64,000 bases of DNA from contig DASVCL010000012.1 in assembly GCA_036381615.1 (NCBI GenBank), positions 62,001-126,000 on the forward strand, given 5' to 3'. The position numbers and the translations under genes are program-made. Positions 16,351 through 24,667 of the stretch are shown piece after piece (position 1 is the first letter of the stretch; each line of letters starts with the position of its first letter). The stretch comes from CALANV01 sp036381615 (GTDB lineage Bacteria; Pseudomonadota; Alphaproteobacteria; CACIAM-22H2). The notes under the pieces are model-generated. The model did no database searches. It was not told where the DNA came from and saw nothing but the letters and a program-made list of their open reading frames with translations.

Positions 16351-17166
16351 CTAGACGTATTTCAACGTGATGCCGCCATCGACAGGAAGGCTGACGCCGG
16401 TGATGTATTTGGCTTCGTCCGATGCGAGGAACAGCGCGGCGTAGGCGACGTCCCATGCGTCGCCCATCTTGCCGGTCGGGCATTGCGCATCACGCACGGC
16501 AATCATCCGATCCACGTCGCCGCCACCGTAAGCGCCGGCAAGCCCCTGGTGGACCATGGGTGTGTTCATCAAGCCGGGAAGAATGCAGTTGCATCGAATG
16601 CCCTTGGCGGCGTACTGCAGGGCGATCGTCCGCGTGAACGGTATCACCGCTCCTTTCGTCGTCGAGTAGCCGATATACGGCACGCCGGTCCACCGGATAC
16701 CGGCAATCGACCCGATATTGACGATGGCGCCACCCCGGCCCTCTGCCTCAAACTGGCGGACCATTTGTGGCAGGATGTTCTTGCATGTAAGGAACATGCT
16801 CTTGAGGTTGACCCGGACGACTCGGTCCCAGGTCTCCTCGCTTTCCTCGACGGGGCCTCCGGCGTCGAGGATGCCGACGTTGTTATGCAGGATGTCGATG
16901 CGGCCGAAAGCGTCCAGACACCGCTGGACCATCGCCCTGACTTCCTCCCCGTGCGAGACATCCGCGGCGTAGATCTCGCAGATGCCTCCCTCGCGGTCGA
17001 TGATCGACTTTGTTTCCGCGGCGGCCTCGCCGTTCACATCGACGGCGAAAACGCGGGCCCCCTCCCGTGCAAACAGCACCGCGGTCGCCTTGCCGTTCCC
17101 CCAGCCGGGACCGATCGAGCCCGCCCCCGTAACGATCGCGACCTTCCCCTCCAAGCGCCGGGCCAT
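16351..17166 (-). CDS. SDR family oxidoreductase
   Basis: The 271-residue product is a classical short-chain dehydrogenase. Its NAD(P) loop VTGAGSIGPGWGNGKATA is longer than the usual TGxxxGIG. NNVG at the central sheet and catalytic tyrosine/lysine in GYSTTKGAV follow. It ends with the common cofactor and oligomer segment ITGVSLPVDGG. It lies 24 bases downstream of the acyl-CoA ligase on the same strand and is the last gene of a three-gene unit with a thioesterase. That setting suggests oxidation or reduction of a hydroxyacyl-CoA or related acid. The substrate is not known. The extended glycine loop is the one unusual feature. Confidence 0.82.
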   Translation of the reverse strand: MARRLEGKVAIVTGAGSIGPGWGNGKATAVLFAREGARVFAVDVNGEAAAETKSIIDREGGICEIYAADVSHGEEVRAMVQRCLDAFGRIDILHNNVGILDAGGPVEESEETWDRVVRVNLKSMFLTCKNILPQMVRQFEAEGRGGAIVNIGSIAGIRWTGVPYIGYSTTKGAVIPFTRTIALQYAAKGIRCNCILPGLMNTPMVHQGLAGAYGGGDVDRMIAVRDAQCPTGKMGDAWDVAYAALFLASDEAKYITGVSLPVDGGITLKYV

Positions 17167-17190
17167 GGCTTCTCCCCCTTTTTGTCGTCG

Positions 17191-18738
17191 TTATGCCGCG
17201 CTCGGCGGCCGTTTCGCCCATTCACGCAGCTCGGTCTTCAGGATCTTTCCGTAGTTGTTTTTCGGCAGCGCGGAAACAAAGCGATATTCCTTCGGGCGCT
17301 TGAAGCGCGCAATGTTCGCCAGGCAGAGCCGTTCGAGCTCCGCCGCCTCGACGCCGGCGCCGCCTGCGCGCGCCACGACAAAGGCGACGACGCGCTCGCC
17401 CCACTCCGGATCCGGGACGCCGACGACCGAGACTTCGGCCACGCCCGGATGGGTCAGCAGAATCTCTTCGATTTCGCGCGGGTAAATGTTGCTGCCGCCC
17501 GAAATGATCAGGTCCTTTGAACGGTCCTTGAGCGTCAGGAACCCGGCCTCGTCGAACGCACCGACATCCCCCGTATGCAACCAGCCGCCGCGCAGCGTCT
17601 GTGCGCTCGCTTCCGGATTCCGCCAGTAACCCTTCATGACCGAATCGCCGCGGACGAGAATTTCGCCGACCTCGCCCACCGGTAGTGCGCGATCCTCCGC
17701 GTCGGCGACGCGCACCTGTACGACGCTCTGCGGTACGCCGGCCGACCCCAGGCGGTCATCGCGTCCTTCGCGATAAGCCTGCTCAATCATGGCACGGGTC
17801 ATGCCCGTGATCGTCATCGGCGATTCACCTTGTCCGTAGAGCTGAGCGAACTTGAACCCGAATCGGGTGATGGCGGCCTTGAGATCCGCCACGTACATCG
17901 GCGCCCCGCCGAAGATGACGGCACGGAGATTTGCCGTATCGGCATGCGCGGCCGCAGGATGATCGACGAGCCGCTTCACCATGGTCGGGGCGGCGAACAT
18001 GCTGACCTGTGGCCACTTGCGGACCAGGTCCAGAATTTCCCCCGGATCGAAATGCCCGCTCGCCGGAATCACTTGCGTGTTCGCCTGCGCGACGTGCGGG
18101 AGCATGTACAGGCCGGAGCCGTGCGACATGGGCGCGGCGTGAATGATCGATCCGCCGGGACATGGCGGATCGATATCGATGAAGTAGCTCATCGTCATCG
18201 CCAGCAGGTTCCGATGCGACAGCATCGCGCCTTTCGGGCGCCCGGTCGTACCGCTCGTGTAGAAGAGCCAGGCGAGATCGTCGGCGGCCGTTTCGGCCAT
18301 CGGCGCAGGGGCACCCTCGCCCAGCCGGGCGAATTCGGGGGATTCGACGTCGACGATCGGCAACGAGATGCCGGCCTCGCGCACGGCGATGGCGGCGACC
18401 TCGGCCAGTTCGGGGGTCACGAAGACGACCTTTGCCTGCGCGTGATCGATGATGTAGGCGAGTTCCTTCGGATGCAGTTTGGAATTCGCGGGAACCGCCG
18501 CAAATCCGCCATGCCAGCAGCCGTAGAGGAGTGCCGCATATGCCGGTCCGTTCGCCATGATCAACGCCACCCGGTCTCCGGGCGAGAGCGAATACGGGGG
18601 CCGTCCCAGACCCGCCGCGATGCGTGCCGCCTGGCCGTACATCTGCGACCATGTCGCGACCACCCGGTCGGCGACCGCAAGTGCCGGCCGGTCAGGATGG
18701 ATCAACGCTGCGCGGTGAAGGTGCTGGGCAATGTTCAC
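17191..18738 (-). CDS. AMP-binding acyl-CoA synthetase
   Basis: This 515-residue enzyme belongs to the ANL superfamily, which activates carboxylic acids to acyl-CoA through acyl-adenylates. The AMP-binding loop LFYTSGTTGRPKGAMLSHRN is intact. The A-loop YGQGESPMTITG and the GWLHTGDVGAFDEAGFLTLKDRSKD block also fit. The C-terminal catalytic lysine is in K-N-N-Y-G-K-I-L-K. A longer frame opens at 18855, but the GTG at 18738, with GGGGGA six bases upstream, begins the conserved N terminus NIAQHLHRAALIHPDRPAL. It lies between a thioesterase and an SDR. The acid activated is unknown; medium-chain or aromatic acids are both possible. Confidence 0.85.
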   Translation of the reverse strand: MNIAQHLHRAALIHPDRPALAVADRVVATWSQMYGQAARIAAGLGRPPYSLSPGDRVALIMANGPAYAALLYGCWHGGFAAVPANSKLHPKELAYIIDHAQAKVVFVTPELAEVAAIAVREAGISLPIVDVESPEFARLGEGAPAPMAETAADDLAWLFYTSGTTGRPKGAMLSHRNLLAMTMSYFIDIDPPCPGGSIIHAAPMSHGSGLYMLPHVAQANTQVIPASGHFDPGEILDLVRKWPQVSMFAAPTMVKRLVDHPAAAHADTANLRAVIFGGAPMYVADLKAAITRFGFKFAQLYGQGESPMTITGMTRAMIEQAYREGRDDRLGSAGVPQSVVQVRVADAEDRALPVGEVGEILVRGDSVMKGYWRNPEASAQTLRGGWLHTGDVGAFDEAGFLTLKDRSKDLIISGGSNIYPREIEEILLTHPGVAEVSVVGVPDPEWGERVVAFVVARAGGAGVEAAELERLCLANIARFKRPKEYRFVSALPKNNYGKILKTELREWAKRPPSAA

Positions 18739-18793
18739 GTGCGTCCCCCGATCTGCGTCTGCCCAGGCAGTTTGGCGGCTTGACGATCCGGTT

Positions 18794-19231
18794 TCAATCA
18801 GCCGGCTTGCCGGGCACGGGCCCGAGTATGGCGTAGGTCGTGGTGACATGTGCAACCAGGTCGGCGCTGGACGCGGCGCGCATCGTCACCTCGCCAAACG
18901 CCAATGTCTTCCCAAGCTTGAGGACCCGGGCGTCTGCCAACACATCCGAATTCGATACGGCACGCAGGAAGCTGGTCGTCTGGCCGACCGTCGTCATCGG
19001 ACGAAAGCCGCCGGATGCGGACGAGATGGCAAGCACCATCGCCGTGTCGGCCAGCGACATCAGCGCCTGCCCGCAGATCGTCCCTCCGATTCTGGTCAGG
19101 CGTTCGCTGAAAGCAAGGCGAAGGCGGACGAGCGGGCCGTCGACGCTCTCGACAGTCAAGCCCAGATCAAGAACCCACGGTGCGAAATTTTCCCGCAGAA
19201 CTGCCTGTGCCTGACCGAGACCGAATCCCAT
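18794..19231 (-). CDS. PaaI-family hotdog-fold thioesterase
   Basis: The 145-residue protein fits the PaaI/YbgC-like hotdog thioesterases, which hydrolyse acyl-CoA esters. Features are ICGQALMSLADTAMVLAI, the hotdog helix with the usual G-x-x-x-x-x-x-D-x-A pattern. A later strand with TVGQTTSFLRAV and the closing VAHVTTTYAIL strand follow. I chose the ATG at 19231 because GGGAGG lies eight bases upstream; the longer frame reaching 19357 has unlikely residues. It is the first gene of the thioesterase-ligase-SDR unit, with a 55-base gap to the ligase. Cytoplasmic; the substrate is presumably the CoA ester made by its neighbour. Confidence 0.78.
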   Translation of the reverse strand: MGFGLGQAQAVLRENFAPWVLDLGLTVESVDGPLVRLRLAFSERLTRIGGTICGQALMSLADTAMVLAISSASGGFRPMTTVGQTTSFLRAVSNSDVLADARVLKLGKTLAFGEVTMRAASSADLVAHVTTTYAILGPVPGKPAD

Positions 19232-19448
19232 CGCCCAACCTCCCGCCATGGTGCAGCGGAGTATTAAGCGAAATCTGCACCGGCGCCAACGGTCAAGCTC
19301 GGCGAAGCAGCATCCTCTCGCACTGCCGGGCGAGCCCCCGTCAGCGAAAGGACGCATGCGGCGGAACGGTTTGGTCCCGTCCCGCCATCATCCGCGACAA
19401 ATTGAGTTGGATACGACGAACTGAGCGTAGGCTTCGCGTTCGGTCTGC

Positions 19449-19964
19449 CTACCGCATCTCTTGAGCAGCCGCGCTCCCTGTGCGCTGTGGTGCCTGCATA
19501 CCGCCGATCATAACTCGCGTTGCCATATTGAACACGTTCGTCGCATGTCGAAGCGATTTCTCCATGCTCGAACGCATCAGCCCGATTTGAACCCCGTAAG
19601 CGTCTCCGACAGTGCGACACTGGGCCAGTGAGCGGACCGCATTGATGTTGTCGTCGAGCTGCTCCCGGCTCCACGTCGCGAGTTCCATGTTCATCTCGAG
19701 AACGCGACGCATCGCCTCGTTGCTCGAACGCATCCATGCTTCGAATGCCCGCTCGCTCATGGCGGCGAACTCGCGGGCGCCTTCCTGCAGTCCCGCTTGG
19801 GCCTCGCGTCCTACACTTTGCACGCGCTCCCCCATACGTTCGGCCATCCGGGCGGCCTGCTCACCGTCCGGCCCATTCTCGCTGCCTGCACGATGCCGAG
19901 CCGAGGTCTCGTGCTCGGTCGATCCGCGTGTCTCTCTTTCACGGTGCCGTTCTTGTCGAGCCAT
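19449..19964 (-). CDS. Phasin family protein
   Basis: This 171-residue protein resembles phasins, which coat polyhydroxyalkanoate granules. It has a charged, disordered N terminus rich in arginine and glutamate. A long amphipathic helical region follows, with SERAFEAWMRSSNEAMRRVL, a segment typical of Phasin_2-like proteins, then LRHATNVFNMATRV near the end. The ATG at 19964 has GGAGGG eight bases upstream. A near-match EcfG promoter (GGAAC-N17-AGTT) lies at 20002-20027. Phasins are known general stress response targets in Methylobacterium-like bacteria. No PHA synthase is in the window, so a role beyond granules is possible. Confidence 0.72.
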   Translation of the reverse strand: MARQERHRERETRGSTEHETSARHRAGSENGPDGEQAARMAERMGERVQSVGREAQAGLQEGAREFAAMSERAFEAWMRSSNEAMRRVLEMNMELATWSREQLDDNINAVRSLAQCRTVGDAYGVQIGLMRSSMEKSLRHATNVFNMATRVMIGGMQAPQRTGSAAAQEMR

Positions 19965-20001
19965 GTTTGTTGCCCTCCTGTGCTCTACTGTCACAGCAAC
20001 A

Positions 20002-20027
20002 AACTCGACGGACTGAACGCCGGTTCC
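20002..20027 (-). promoter_or_regulatory. Near-match EcfG-type promoter of the phasin gene
   Basis: Minus-strand GGAAC, 17 bases, then AGTT, one mismatch from consensus. It lies about 38 bases before the start codon at 19964, a good distance for a short leader. Counted separately from the exact matches. Confidence 0.45.
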
Positions 20028-20104
20028 ATAATTCCGCTGGTGAATCCATCTATCGGGCGCGAAAGGATGGATGTACTGCCATGCCGGCTCGCTGCGCGTG
20101 GTGC

Positions 20105-20209
20105 TCAGGAAGACAGCCAACCCAGCGGAGCGGCCCGATGAGAAACGGCGATCAATGCCCCGGCCCCGGCATAGGCAACCAGGCCAAACGCCGAGCCGAT
20201 CAAGATCAC
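20105..20209 (-). CDS. Possible small single-span membrane protein
   Basis: A GTG-initiated 34-residue frame contains ILIGSAFGLVAYAGAGALIA, a good single membrane span, and ends at TGA 20105-20107. The same frame is open back to the nepR2 stop codon through an arginine- and lysine-rich stretch (about 28 residues), giving positive charge before the span. The ribosome binding site is poor. The composition looks coding, yet the start is unclear, so this is a tentative call. Confidence 0.3.
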   Translation of the reverse strand: MILIGSAFGLVAYAGAGALIAVSHRAAPLGWLSS

Positions 20210-20293
20210 CTTCAGATGTAATGCGATCTTCGACCTGAACTTCGATGATACGTCACGCCGACGCTCCGCAGCCCGGCGCCGCCCGGTCTTAAA

Positions 20294-20476
20294 TCAGCGC
20301 TTCGGGCGGTCCTGCCTGAGGAGCTGAAGCATGTCGTCGGGGATCGGCTCATGCAATGCCGATTCGTACATCGACTTAAGCCGGTGATCGAGCCACTCGT
20401 CAAAGGCTGGATCAGATTCGGTCGCGGGCGTCTCTCTTGCCGTTGGCTTGCGTTTGCGTGCGTTGGCCCGTTCCAC
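20294..20476 (-). CDS. NepR-like anti-sigma factor, second copy
   Basis: This 60-residue protein carries the NepR signature: FDEWLDHRLKSMYESALHEP followed by IPDDMLQLLRQ, the two helices that clamp EcfG. The N terminus is basic and disordered, as in other NepR proteins. It starts with GTG, with GAGGG eight bases upstream. NepR sequesters the EcfG sigma factor until phosphorylated PhyR binds NepR. The window has a second NepR beside ecfG at 45237, so this is a paralogue. It may tune the same sigma factor or act on another EcfG encoded elsewhere. No EcfG-type promoter was found in front of it. Confidence 0.8.
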   Translation of the reverse strand: MERANARKRKPTARETPATESDPAFDEWLDHRLKSMYESALHEPIPDDMLQLLRQDRPKR

Positions 20477-21035
20477 GACTATGCCCTCGATACCAAGTCA
20501 CCGAATTGGTGCAGCTTGCCCCCGTCCGGCCGCCCGTAAGACGCAGGGCAGGTCGCTAATTATCAACCGGACGGTGCAAAGTCCACTGTGATTCCGTCGT
20601 AGCACTTCAACTTTCCGGCGGCCCGGGTTTAACACAAGTTAAGCGCCCCGGTGGAACCACACACCCGAAGCCTGTCCGGCAGCGCCGCCGGCAAAACCTG
20701 GACACGATGCCGCAATATCAGAATTCCATTTGGAGTTGCTCGGCCGCGCCATCTGTATCCAAAACGATAAGACGGAAGGATCGGGACCAAACAGGTTGAG
20801 ACGCCGGATCAAATCTTGATCGAGAGTTGCTGGCCGCGACGAAACACCGTGAAATCCAGGAACACTCCATAGTCTCCACAACGAGAAAGTTTCGACGCCC
20901 GACACGGCATCTTCGGCTGCCCGGCCAGATTCCGTCCTGTAATTGCGCAGGACGGGATTTGTCCCCGGCTGGACAATGGCGGCAAGACGTCCGGAACCTT
21001 TGCCGCGTCCCGAACGTTGGCCGTCTGCGAATACC
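20477..21035. other. Intergenic region with stress promoter at its right end
   Basis: About 560 bases separate nepR2 and the PRC-barrel gene. Frames here are shadows without family features. The only supported element is the EcfG-type promoter at 20993-21018. Confidence 0.6.
20993..21018 (+). promoter_or_regulatory. EcfG-type stress promoter of PRC-barrel gene 1
   Basis: GGAAC, 17 bases, then CGTT. It ends 17 bases before the chosen start codon at 21036, so the leader would be very short (about 10 bases). The match itself is exact. Confidence 0.72.
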
Positions 21036-21938
21036 ATGCGGGTCATCCTTCTCGCCATCGTCGGGAGTTTCCTGGTTGCGGCACTCACCCAGGCCGCAGG
21101 CGCAAATTGCCCGCAGGATCTCAACGAGCTGAACGCGATCCTCGAACGCGAGCGGACTTCGCAGAGCGGACGTGCCGCTGCCGAACTCCGGAATCTGCGC
21201 GAGGTCGCGCAGCGGCTCCAATCGAACAACGACGTCGTCGGATGCACGCGTGTGGCGCAGCAGGGTCTTGCGCTTTGGCGTCGGATGAGCACCGTCGAGC
21301 TCGCTCCCACGCAGGAACTGATCGGGCGCGACGTCGTCGACACCACGGGTCAGAAGATCGGATCGATCCGCGGCCTGATCGTCGACATTACAGGGGGCCA
21401 AATCGCCTTCGCCATCGTACGGATGGGCGGATTTCTCGGCATCGGCACCAGAGAGCACGCCGTACCCTGGAGAACGGTCACGCGGACCCCGAACGACCAG
21501 AGCTTGACGTTGTCCATACCGCGCGCGCGGCTTGAAACCGCACCGCGCTTCGATATCGACGCATGGAACGATGTCGTACCGATCGAATGGGCGACCTCGA
21601 TCTTCACCTATTTCGGCGTAGAGCCGTACTGGGAGGCGGCCGCGCGCGAGGTCCCCTTGGAGCCGCGCGATGCCGCAAGCATCGTGTCGACGCGTCTCGA
21701 CGCACTGGCCAAGGACATTCAGGACATGAGGGGTGAGCTCGCGCAGGCGCGCGAGGCAAGCCGCGAACCGATATCCCAGATCGTCAATCGGCTCGACGCT
21801 CTCTCGAAGCAGATCGACCAGATCGAACAAAACCGGCCCGTCAGCAGTGGATCATCGTCACCAACGCCTGGGGCTTCACCGGAAACGTCGTCGGGCGCTC
21901 CCTCCGCACCGGAGGGCCAGAGCCCGGCGCCGCAATGA
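21036..21938 (+). CDS. Exported PRC-barrel domain protein
   Basis: The 300-residue product begins with a signal peptide (MRVILLAIVGSFLVAALTQA, likely cut after AAGA), so it is probably periplasmic. After a helical region about 60 residues long comes a PRC-barrel domain: ELIGRDVVDTTGQKIGSIRG and IVRMGGFLGIGTREHAVPW. The C-terminal third is a probable coiled coil (SIVSTRLDALAKDIQDMRGE and a later repeat of SRLDALSKQID type) and ends in a Pro/Ser-rich tail. A longer frame starts at 20943, but the ATG at 21036 begins the signal peptide. PRC-barrel proteins are linked to stress and envelope roles without a defined reaction. It is followed by a DUF3309 gene. Confidence 0.78.
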   Translation: MRVILLAIVGSFLVAALTQAAGANCPQDLNELNAILERERTSQSGRAAAELRNLREVAQRLQSNNDVVGCTRVAQQGLALWRRMSTVELAPTQELIGRDVVDTTGQKIGSIRGLIVDITGGQIAFAIVRMGGFLGIGTREHAVPWRTVTRTPNDQSLTLSIPRARLETAPRFDIDAWNDVVPIEWATSIFTYFGVEPYWEAAAREVPLEPRDAASIVSTRLDALAKDIQDMRGELAQAREASREPISQIVNRLDALSKQIDQIEQNRPVSSGSSSPTPGASPETSSGAPSAPEGQSPAPQ

Positions 21939-21989
21939 ACGAATGCTTGCATATGGAGGCCTGGAGGGAGACTGACGTGGAGAACCACG

Positions 21990-22148
21990 ATGACCCTGGG
22001 CACCATCCTGCTGATCATCCTCATTCTCGTACTGCTCGGGGCCGTGCCGGCCTGGCCGTACAGCCGGGGCTGGAGCTATTACCCGTCCGGCATCGTCGGC
22101 GTAATCCTGGTGGTCGTTCTGATACTCGTTCTGCTTGAGCGGATCTGA
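21990..22148 (+). CDS. DUF3309 small membrane protein
   Basis: A 52-residue protein starts MTLGTILLIILILVLLGAVP and continues AWPYSRGWSYYPSG into a second hydrophobic span (IVGVILVVVLILVLLE). This is the DUF3309 pattern: two short membrane helices joined by a W-P-Y-S-x-G-W-x-Y-Y-P loop. GGAG lies eight bases before the ATG. It is 51 bases downstream of the PRC-barrel gene and probably shares its stress promoter. The function of DUF3309 is unknown. Its small size kept it below most ORF cut-offs, but the family match is clear by eye. Confidence 0.82.
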   Translation: MTLGTILLIILILVLLGAVPAWPYSRGWSYYPSGIVGVILVVVLILVLLERI

Positions 22149-22506
22149 GCCGATTTTGGGGCGACGCTGCACCGCCACCCGCTGGGCGCACGAACCCATG
22201 TCCGCCTGACGCCAGGCGGCCCGCCGGATCGCCGTCCTCGCGACCGGTACATCGCTTGCAACCCCCATTGCGTTCAGCGCCCGAAGCCTCATGACGTTCG
22301 CGGATCACCGCTCGCATGGATCGTATCCGATGTCAGGGTGCGTGTTCGGTAACTGGTCGCGGTAAGCTAATCGCTGCTCGTAACGGACCTGCCGGACTTC
22401 TGCTGCCGGCGCGTCGTTTGACCATCCGCCGTGACCCGGAACCGTGCCTTTCGGCGATACGTTCTGAGTGCGCTATGTGCCTCGTTTACTCTCAAGAGGC
22501 CCCGCC
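22149..22506. other. Intergenic region with stress promoter
   Basis: About 358 bases without a recognised gene. The EcfG-type promoter at 22438-22463 serves the following oxidoreductase gene. I see no clear terminator after the DUF3309 gene. Confidence 0.6.
22438..22463 (+). promoter_or_regulatory. EcfG-type stress promoter of SDR gene
   Basis: GGAAC, 17 bases, then CGTT, ending 43 bases before the ATG at 22507. Exact match in the correct orientation. Confidence 0.75.
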
Positions 22507-23364
22507 ATGCCCGAGTTGAAGACGCCGCCCGCCCAACGTCAGGATCAGCAACCCGGCCTCGAGTCCCGGATGGCCCCGCGACCGGAAAGCACGGCACGAT
22601 GGTACCGTGCCGCAGACAAGCTGCGCGGTAAGGCGGCGCTCGTCACCGGAGGAGACAGCGGAATTGGACGCGCGACGGCACTCGCCTTCGCCAAGGAGGG
22701 CGCGGATGTCGCGATCGTCTACCTGAATGAACATGAGGACGCCGCCGAAACCAGGCGGTTGGTCGAGAACGAAGGCGTCCGTTGCCTTACACTCGCCGGA
22801 GATATCGGCGATGAGGAGTTCTGCCGAGAGGCCGTTGATCGAACCGTAAGAACCTTCGGGCGGCTCGACATTCTCATCAACAACGCCGGCGAGCAGCACC
22901 CCCAGCAAAGTATCGAGGACATCAACCGCGAGCAGCTCGAGCGCACGTTTCGAACGAACATCTTCGCGATGTTCTATCTGACCAAGGCGGCGATGCCGCA
23001 TCTGAAGCCGGGTGCCGCGATCGTCAACACGGCGTCCGTGACGGCATTTCAGGGCAATCCGCAGCTGCTCGATTACGCCTCGACGAAGGGCGCAATCGTC
23101 GCCTTCACGCGATCTCTGTCGCGGGCCATTGCCGAAAAGGGCATTCGCGTCAACGCCGTCGCGCCGGGTCCGATCTGGACGCCGCTCATTCCCTCGACAT
23201 TCGATGAAAAACACGTCGAAAAGTTTGGCGGCGGCACGCCGCTCGGTCGCGTCGGCCAGCCGGACGAGATCGCCCCTTGTTTCGTGTTCCTCGCGTCCGA
23301 AGACTCGTCGTACATGACCGGCGAGACACTGCATCCGAATGGCGGCGAATGGGTCGGCTCGTAA
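22507..23364 (+). CDS. SDR oxidoreductase, YghA-like
   Basis: This 285-residue short-chain dehydrogenase has a roughly 40-residue N-terminal extension and then the Rossmann motif ALVTGGDSGIGRATALAFAK. NNAGEQHP, catalytic DYASTKGAIVAFTRSL and the C-terminal SYMTGETLHPNGGEWVGS follow. This arrangement (extended N terminus, GGDSGIG, NNAGEQ) is that of the YghA/YhdF group found in many stress regulons. The ATG at 22507 starts the MPELKTPPAQ tail; an upstream frame from 22468 lacks support. An exact EcfG-type promoter lies upstream. The natural substrate is not established; aldehyde or sugar reduction under osmotic or oxidative stress is a guess. Confidence 0.88.
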   Translation: MPELKTPPAQRQDQQPGLESRMAPRPESTARWYRAADKLRGKAALVTGGDSGIGRATALAFAKEGADVAIVYLNEHEDAAETRRLVENEGVRCLTLAGDIGDEEFCREAVDRTVRTFGRLDILINNAGEQHPQQSIEDINREQLERTFRTNIFAMFYLTKAAMPHLKPGAAIVNTASVTAFQGNPQLLDYASTKGAIVAFTRSLSRAIAEKGIRVNAVAPGPIWTPLIPSTFDEKHVEKFGGGTPLGRVGQPDEIAPCFVFLASEDSSYMTGETLHPNGGEWVGS

Positions 23365-23372
23365 CCCCGACC

Positions 23373-23555
23373 ATGCGCCGCGAACACGCGGTCGGGCTGC
23401 TTCGGCGCGGAAGATCGCTTCGGGTCGCCTTCGTTCTCGGATCTGTCTTCGCTCTTACGGCCTGTGACATCCCGCCCGCCGTACCTGAAGCAGGTGCTGG
23501 CGCACAGCCGAACTCGTCTCCCGGCGAGACATCTAAGCAGATCCCGGACCGCTAA
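23373..23555 (+). CDS. Small predicted lipoprotein
   Basis: The 60-residue frame begins MRREHAVGLLRRGRSLRVAF, a basic N region, then a hydrophobic core and the lipobox ALTAC followed by DIPPAVPEAG. That is a lipoprotein signal for diacylglyceryl modification at the cysteine near residue 34. The mature part is only about 27 residues, rich in Pro, Gly and Ser. It begins 8 bases after the SDR gene, so it may share its transcript. I know no family. Short lipoproteins like this are common but poorly described; the lipobox is the main support. Confidence 0.5.
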   Translation: MRREHAVGLLRRGRSLRVAFVLGSVFALTACDIPPAVPEAGAGAQPNSSPGETSKQIPDR

Positions 23556-23559
23556 GCCG

Positions 23560-24498
23560 TCACGGAAGCGCCAGCCGGGCGTGCGCTTTCGCCGTAATCT
23601 TTTGACGCAGGCGAGGTAAATCTGCCCACGGGTCGGCGTCGCGGGTCCGCAGACGTTCGGGAACCGTCAGAACGTTGAGTTCGGCCGGACGTAGCTGCGG
23701 GCCGAGTTCGGCCCACGCGAGCGGCGTTGCAACCGGGGCACCTGCTCGAGCCCGCGCCGAGAAAGGTGCAACGGCCGTGGCGCCGCGATCATTGCGAAGA
23801 TAGTCGATGAAAATACGACCGGCGCGTTCAGACTTGGGCAGTGCCGTGGTATACGTATCGGGCGAATCTCTCTCCATGGCGACGGCAAGCGCCTTCGCGA
23901 ACGCCTTCAGCGTCGACCAGTCACCAATCGGCGCGATCGGCACGACGACGTGAAGTCCCTTCCCGCCCGTCGTCTTGACGAAGCTCTCGAGACGCATCTG
24001 GCGCAAACGCTCTCTCAGCTCGGCAGCGGCTTCGATCACCTTTGTCCATGCCACGCCCGGTCCCGGATCGACATCGAACACGATGCGATCGGGATGCTCC
24101 AAATCATCGGCACGTGACCCCCAAAGATGGATCTCGAGTACCCCGATCTGAACAAGCGAGATCAGGTCGCGTACATTTTTGACGAGAAGGTAATCATGCG
24201 TTCCGGACTTCTCCTCGATTGTGACCCGCTTCAGCGTGTCCGGAACCGCAGAACCGGGGTGCTTCTGATAGAAACATTTGTCTTCCTGCCCTAACGGACA
24301 CCGGACCATCGTAATCGGGCGCCCGACCACATGAGGCAACGTTGCGTCTGCCACCTGCACGTAATAGGTCGCGAGATCGCGCTTGGTGAGGCCCTGATCG
24401 GCAAACAGGATTCGGTCGGGATGCGTCAGTTCGACCCCGGCCACCTCGACGGAACCCGCGCGCGGACGCCCGGCAACAGCAGAACGTCTGACCACCAT
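23560..24498 (-). CDS. LigD-type polymerase/primase domain protein
   Basis: This 312-residue protein matches the polymerase domain of bacterial LigD (PrimPol/AEP superfamily), which fills ends with ribo- or deoxynucleotides during non-homologous end joining. Visible blocks are the early THPDRILFADQGLTKRDLA, then CFYQKHPG, the metal-binding FDVDPGPG aspartates, TTGGKGLHVVVPI and IFIDYLRNDRGATAVAPFS. The ATG at 24498 has GGAGG about five bases upstream. The frame extends to 24567, into what is clearly the tail of a ligase domain, and a frameshift separates that from its upstream part. So the gene appears to be a split or decayed LigD whose polymerase is intact. No ku gene is in the window. Confidence 0.85.
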   Translation of the reverse strand: MVVRRSAVAGRPRAGSVEVAGVELTHPDRILFADQGLTKRDLATYYVQVADATLPHVVGRPITMVRCPLGQEDKCFYQKHPGSAVPDTLKRVTIEEKSGTHDYLLVKNVRDLISLVQIGVLEIHLWGSRADDLEHPDRIVFDVDPGPGVAWTKVIEAAAELRERLRQMRLESFVKTTGGKGLHVVVPIAPIGDWSTLKAFAKALAVAMERDSPDTYTTALPKSERAGRIFIDYLRNDRGATAVAPFSARARAGAPVATPLAWAELGPQLRPAELNVLTVPERLRTRDADPWADLPRLRQKITAKAHARLALP

Positions 24499-24667
24499 CG
24501 GCTCCTCCTTCGTCGCTGTCTCGGGCGGCTTGTCGGACCGGAATCCCTGAAACGACGGATGCCGCAAAAGATTATCGCCCGCCCAGCCTGCATACGCGAA
24601 TCTCGGCGACCAGGTGCGGCTCCAACCGCCGCGTTCTCTTGCGGACCGGCGCGGGGATGGACTTGAA
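24499..24667 (-). pseudogene. Remnant of LigD ATP-dependent ligase domain
   Basis: Upstream of the polymerase frame the minus strand encodes the usual C-terminal end of a LigD ligase domain. RKRTRRLEPHLVAEIR is in one frame (to about 24596). YAGWAGDNLLRHPSFQGF is in the next, continuing to RSDKPP and the polymerase. One extra base near 24595-24598 breaks the join. The rest of the ligase domain, including the KxDG nucleotidyl-lysine motif, is not found further upstream. I therefore call a truncated and frameshifted ligase remnant. A sequencing error could explain the single-base shift but not the missing ligase core. Confidence 0.7.

Larger units (their letters stand above)
19965..20293. other. 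Intergenic region between nepR2 and phasin
   Basis: These 329 bases hold the candidate phasin promoter. They also hold a small minus-strand hydrophobic frame (20105-20209) that continues in the nepR2 reading frame after its stop codon. No other feature is seen. Confidence 0.5.
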
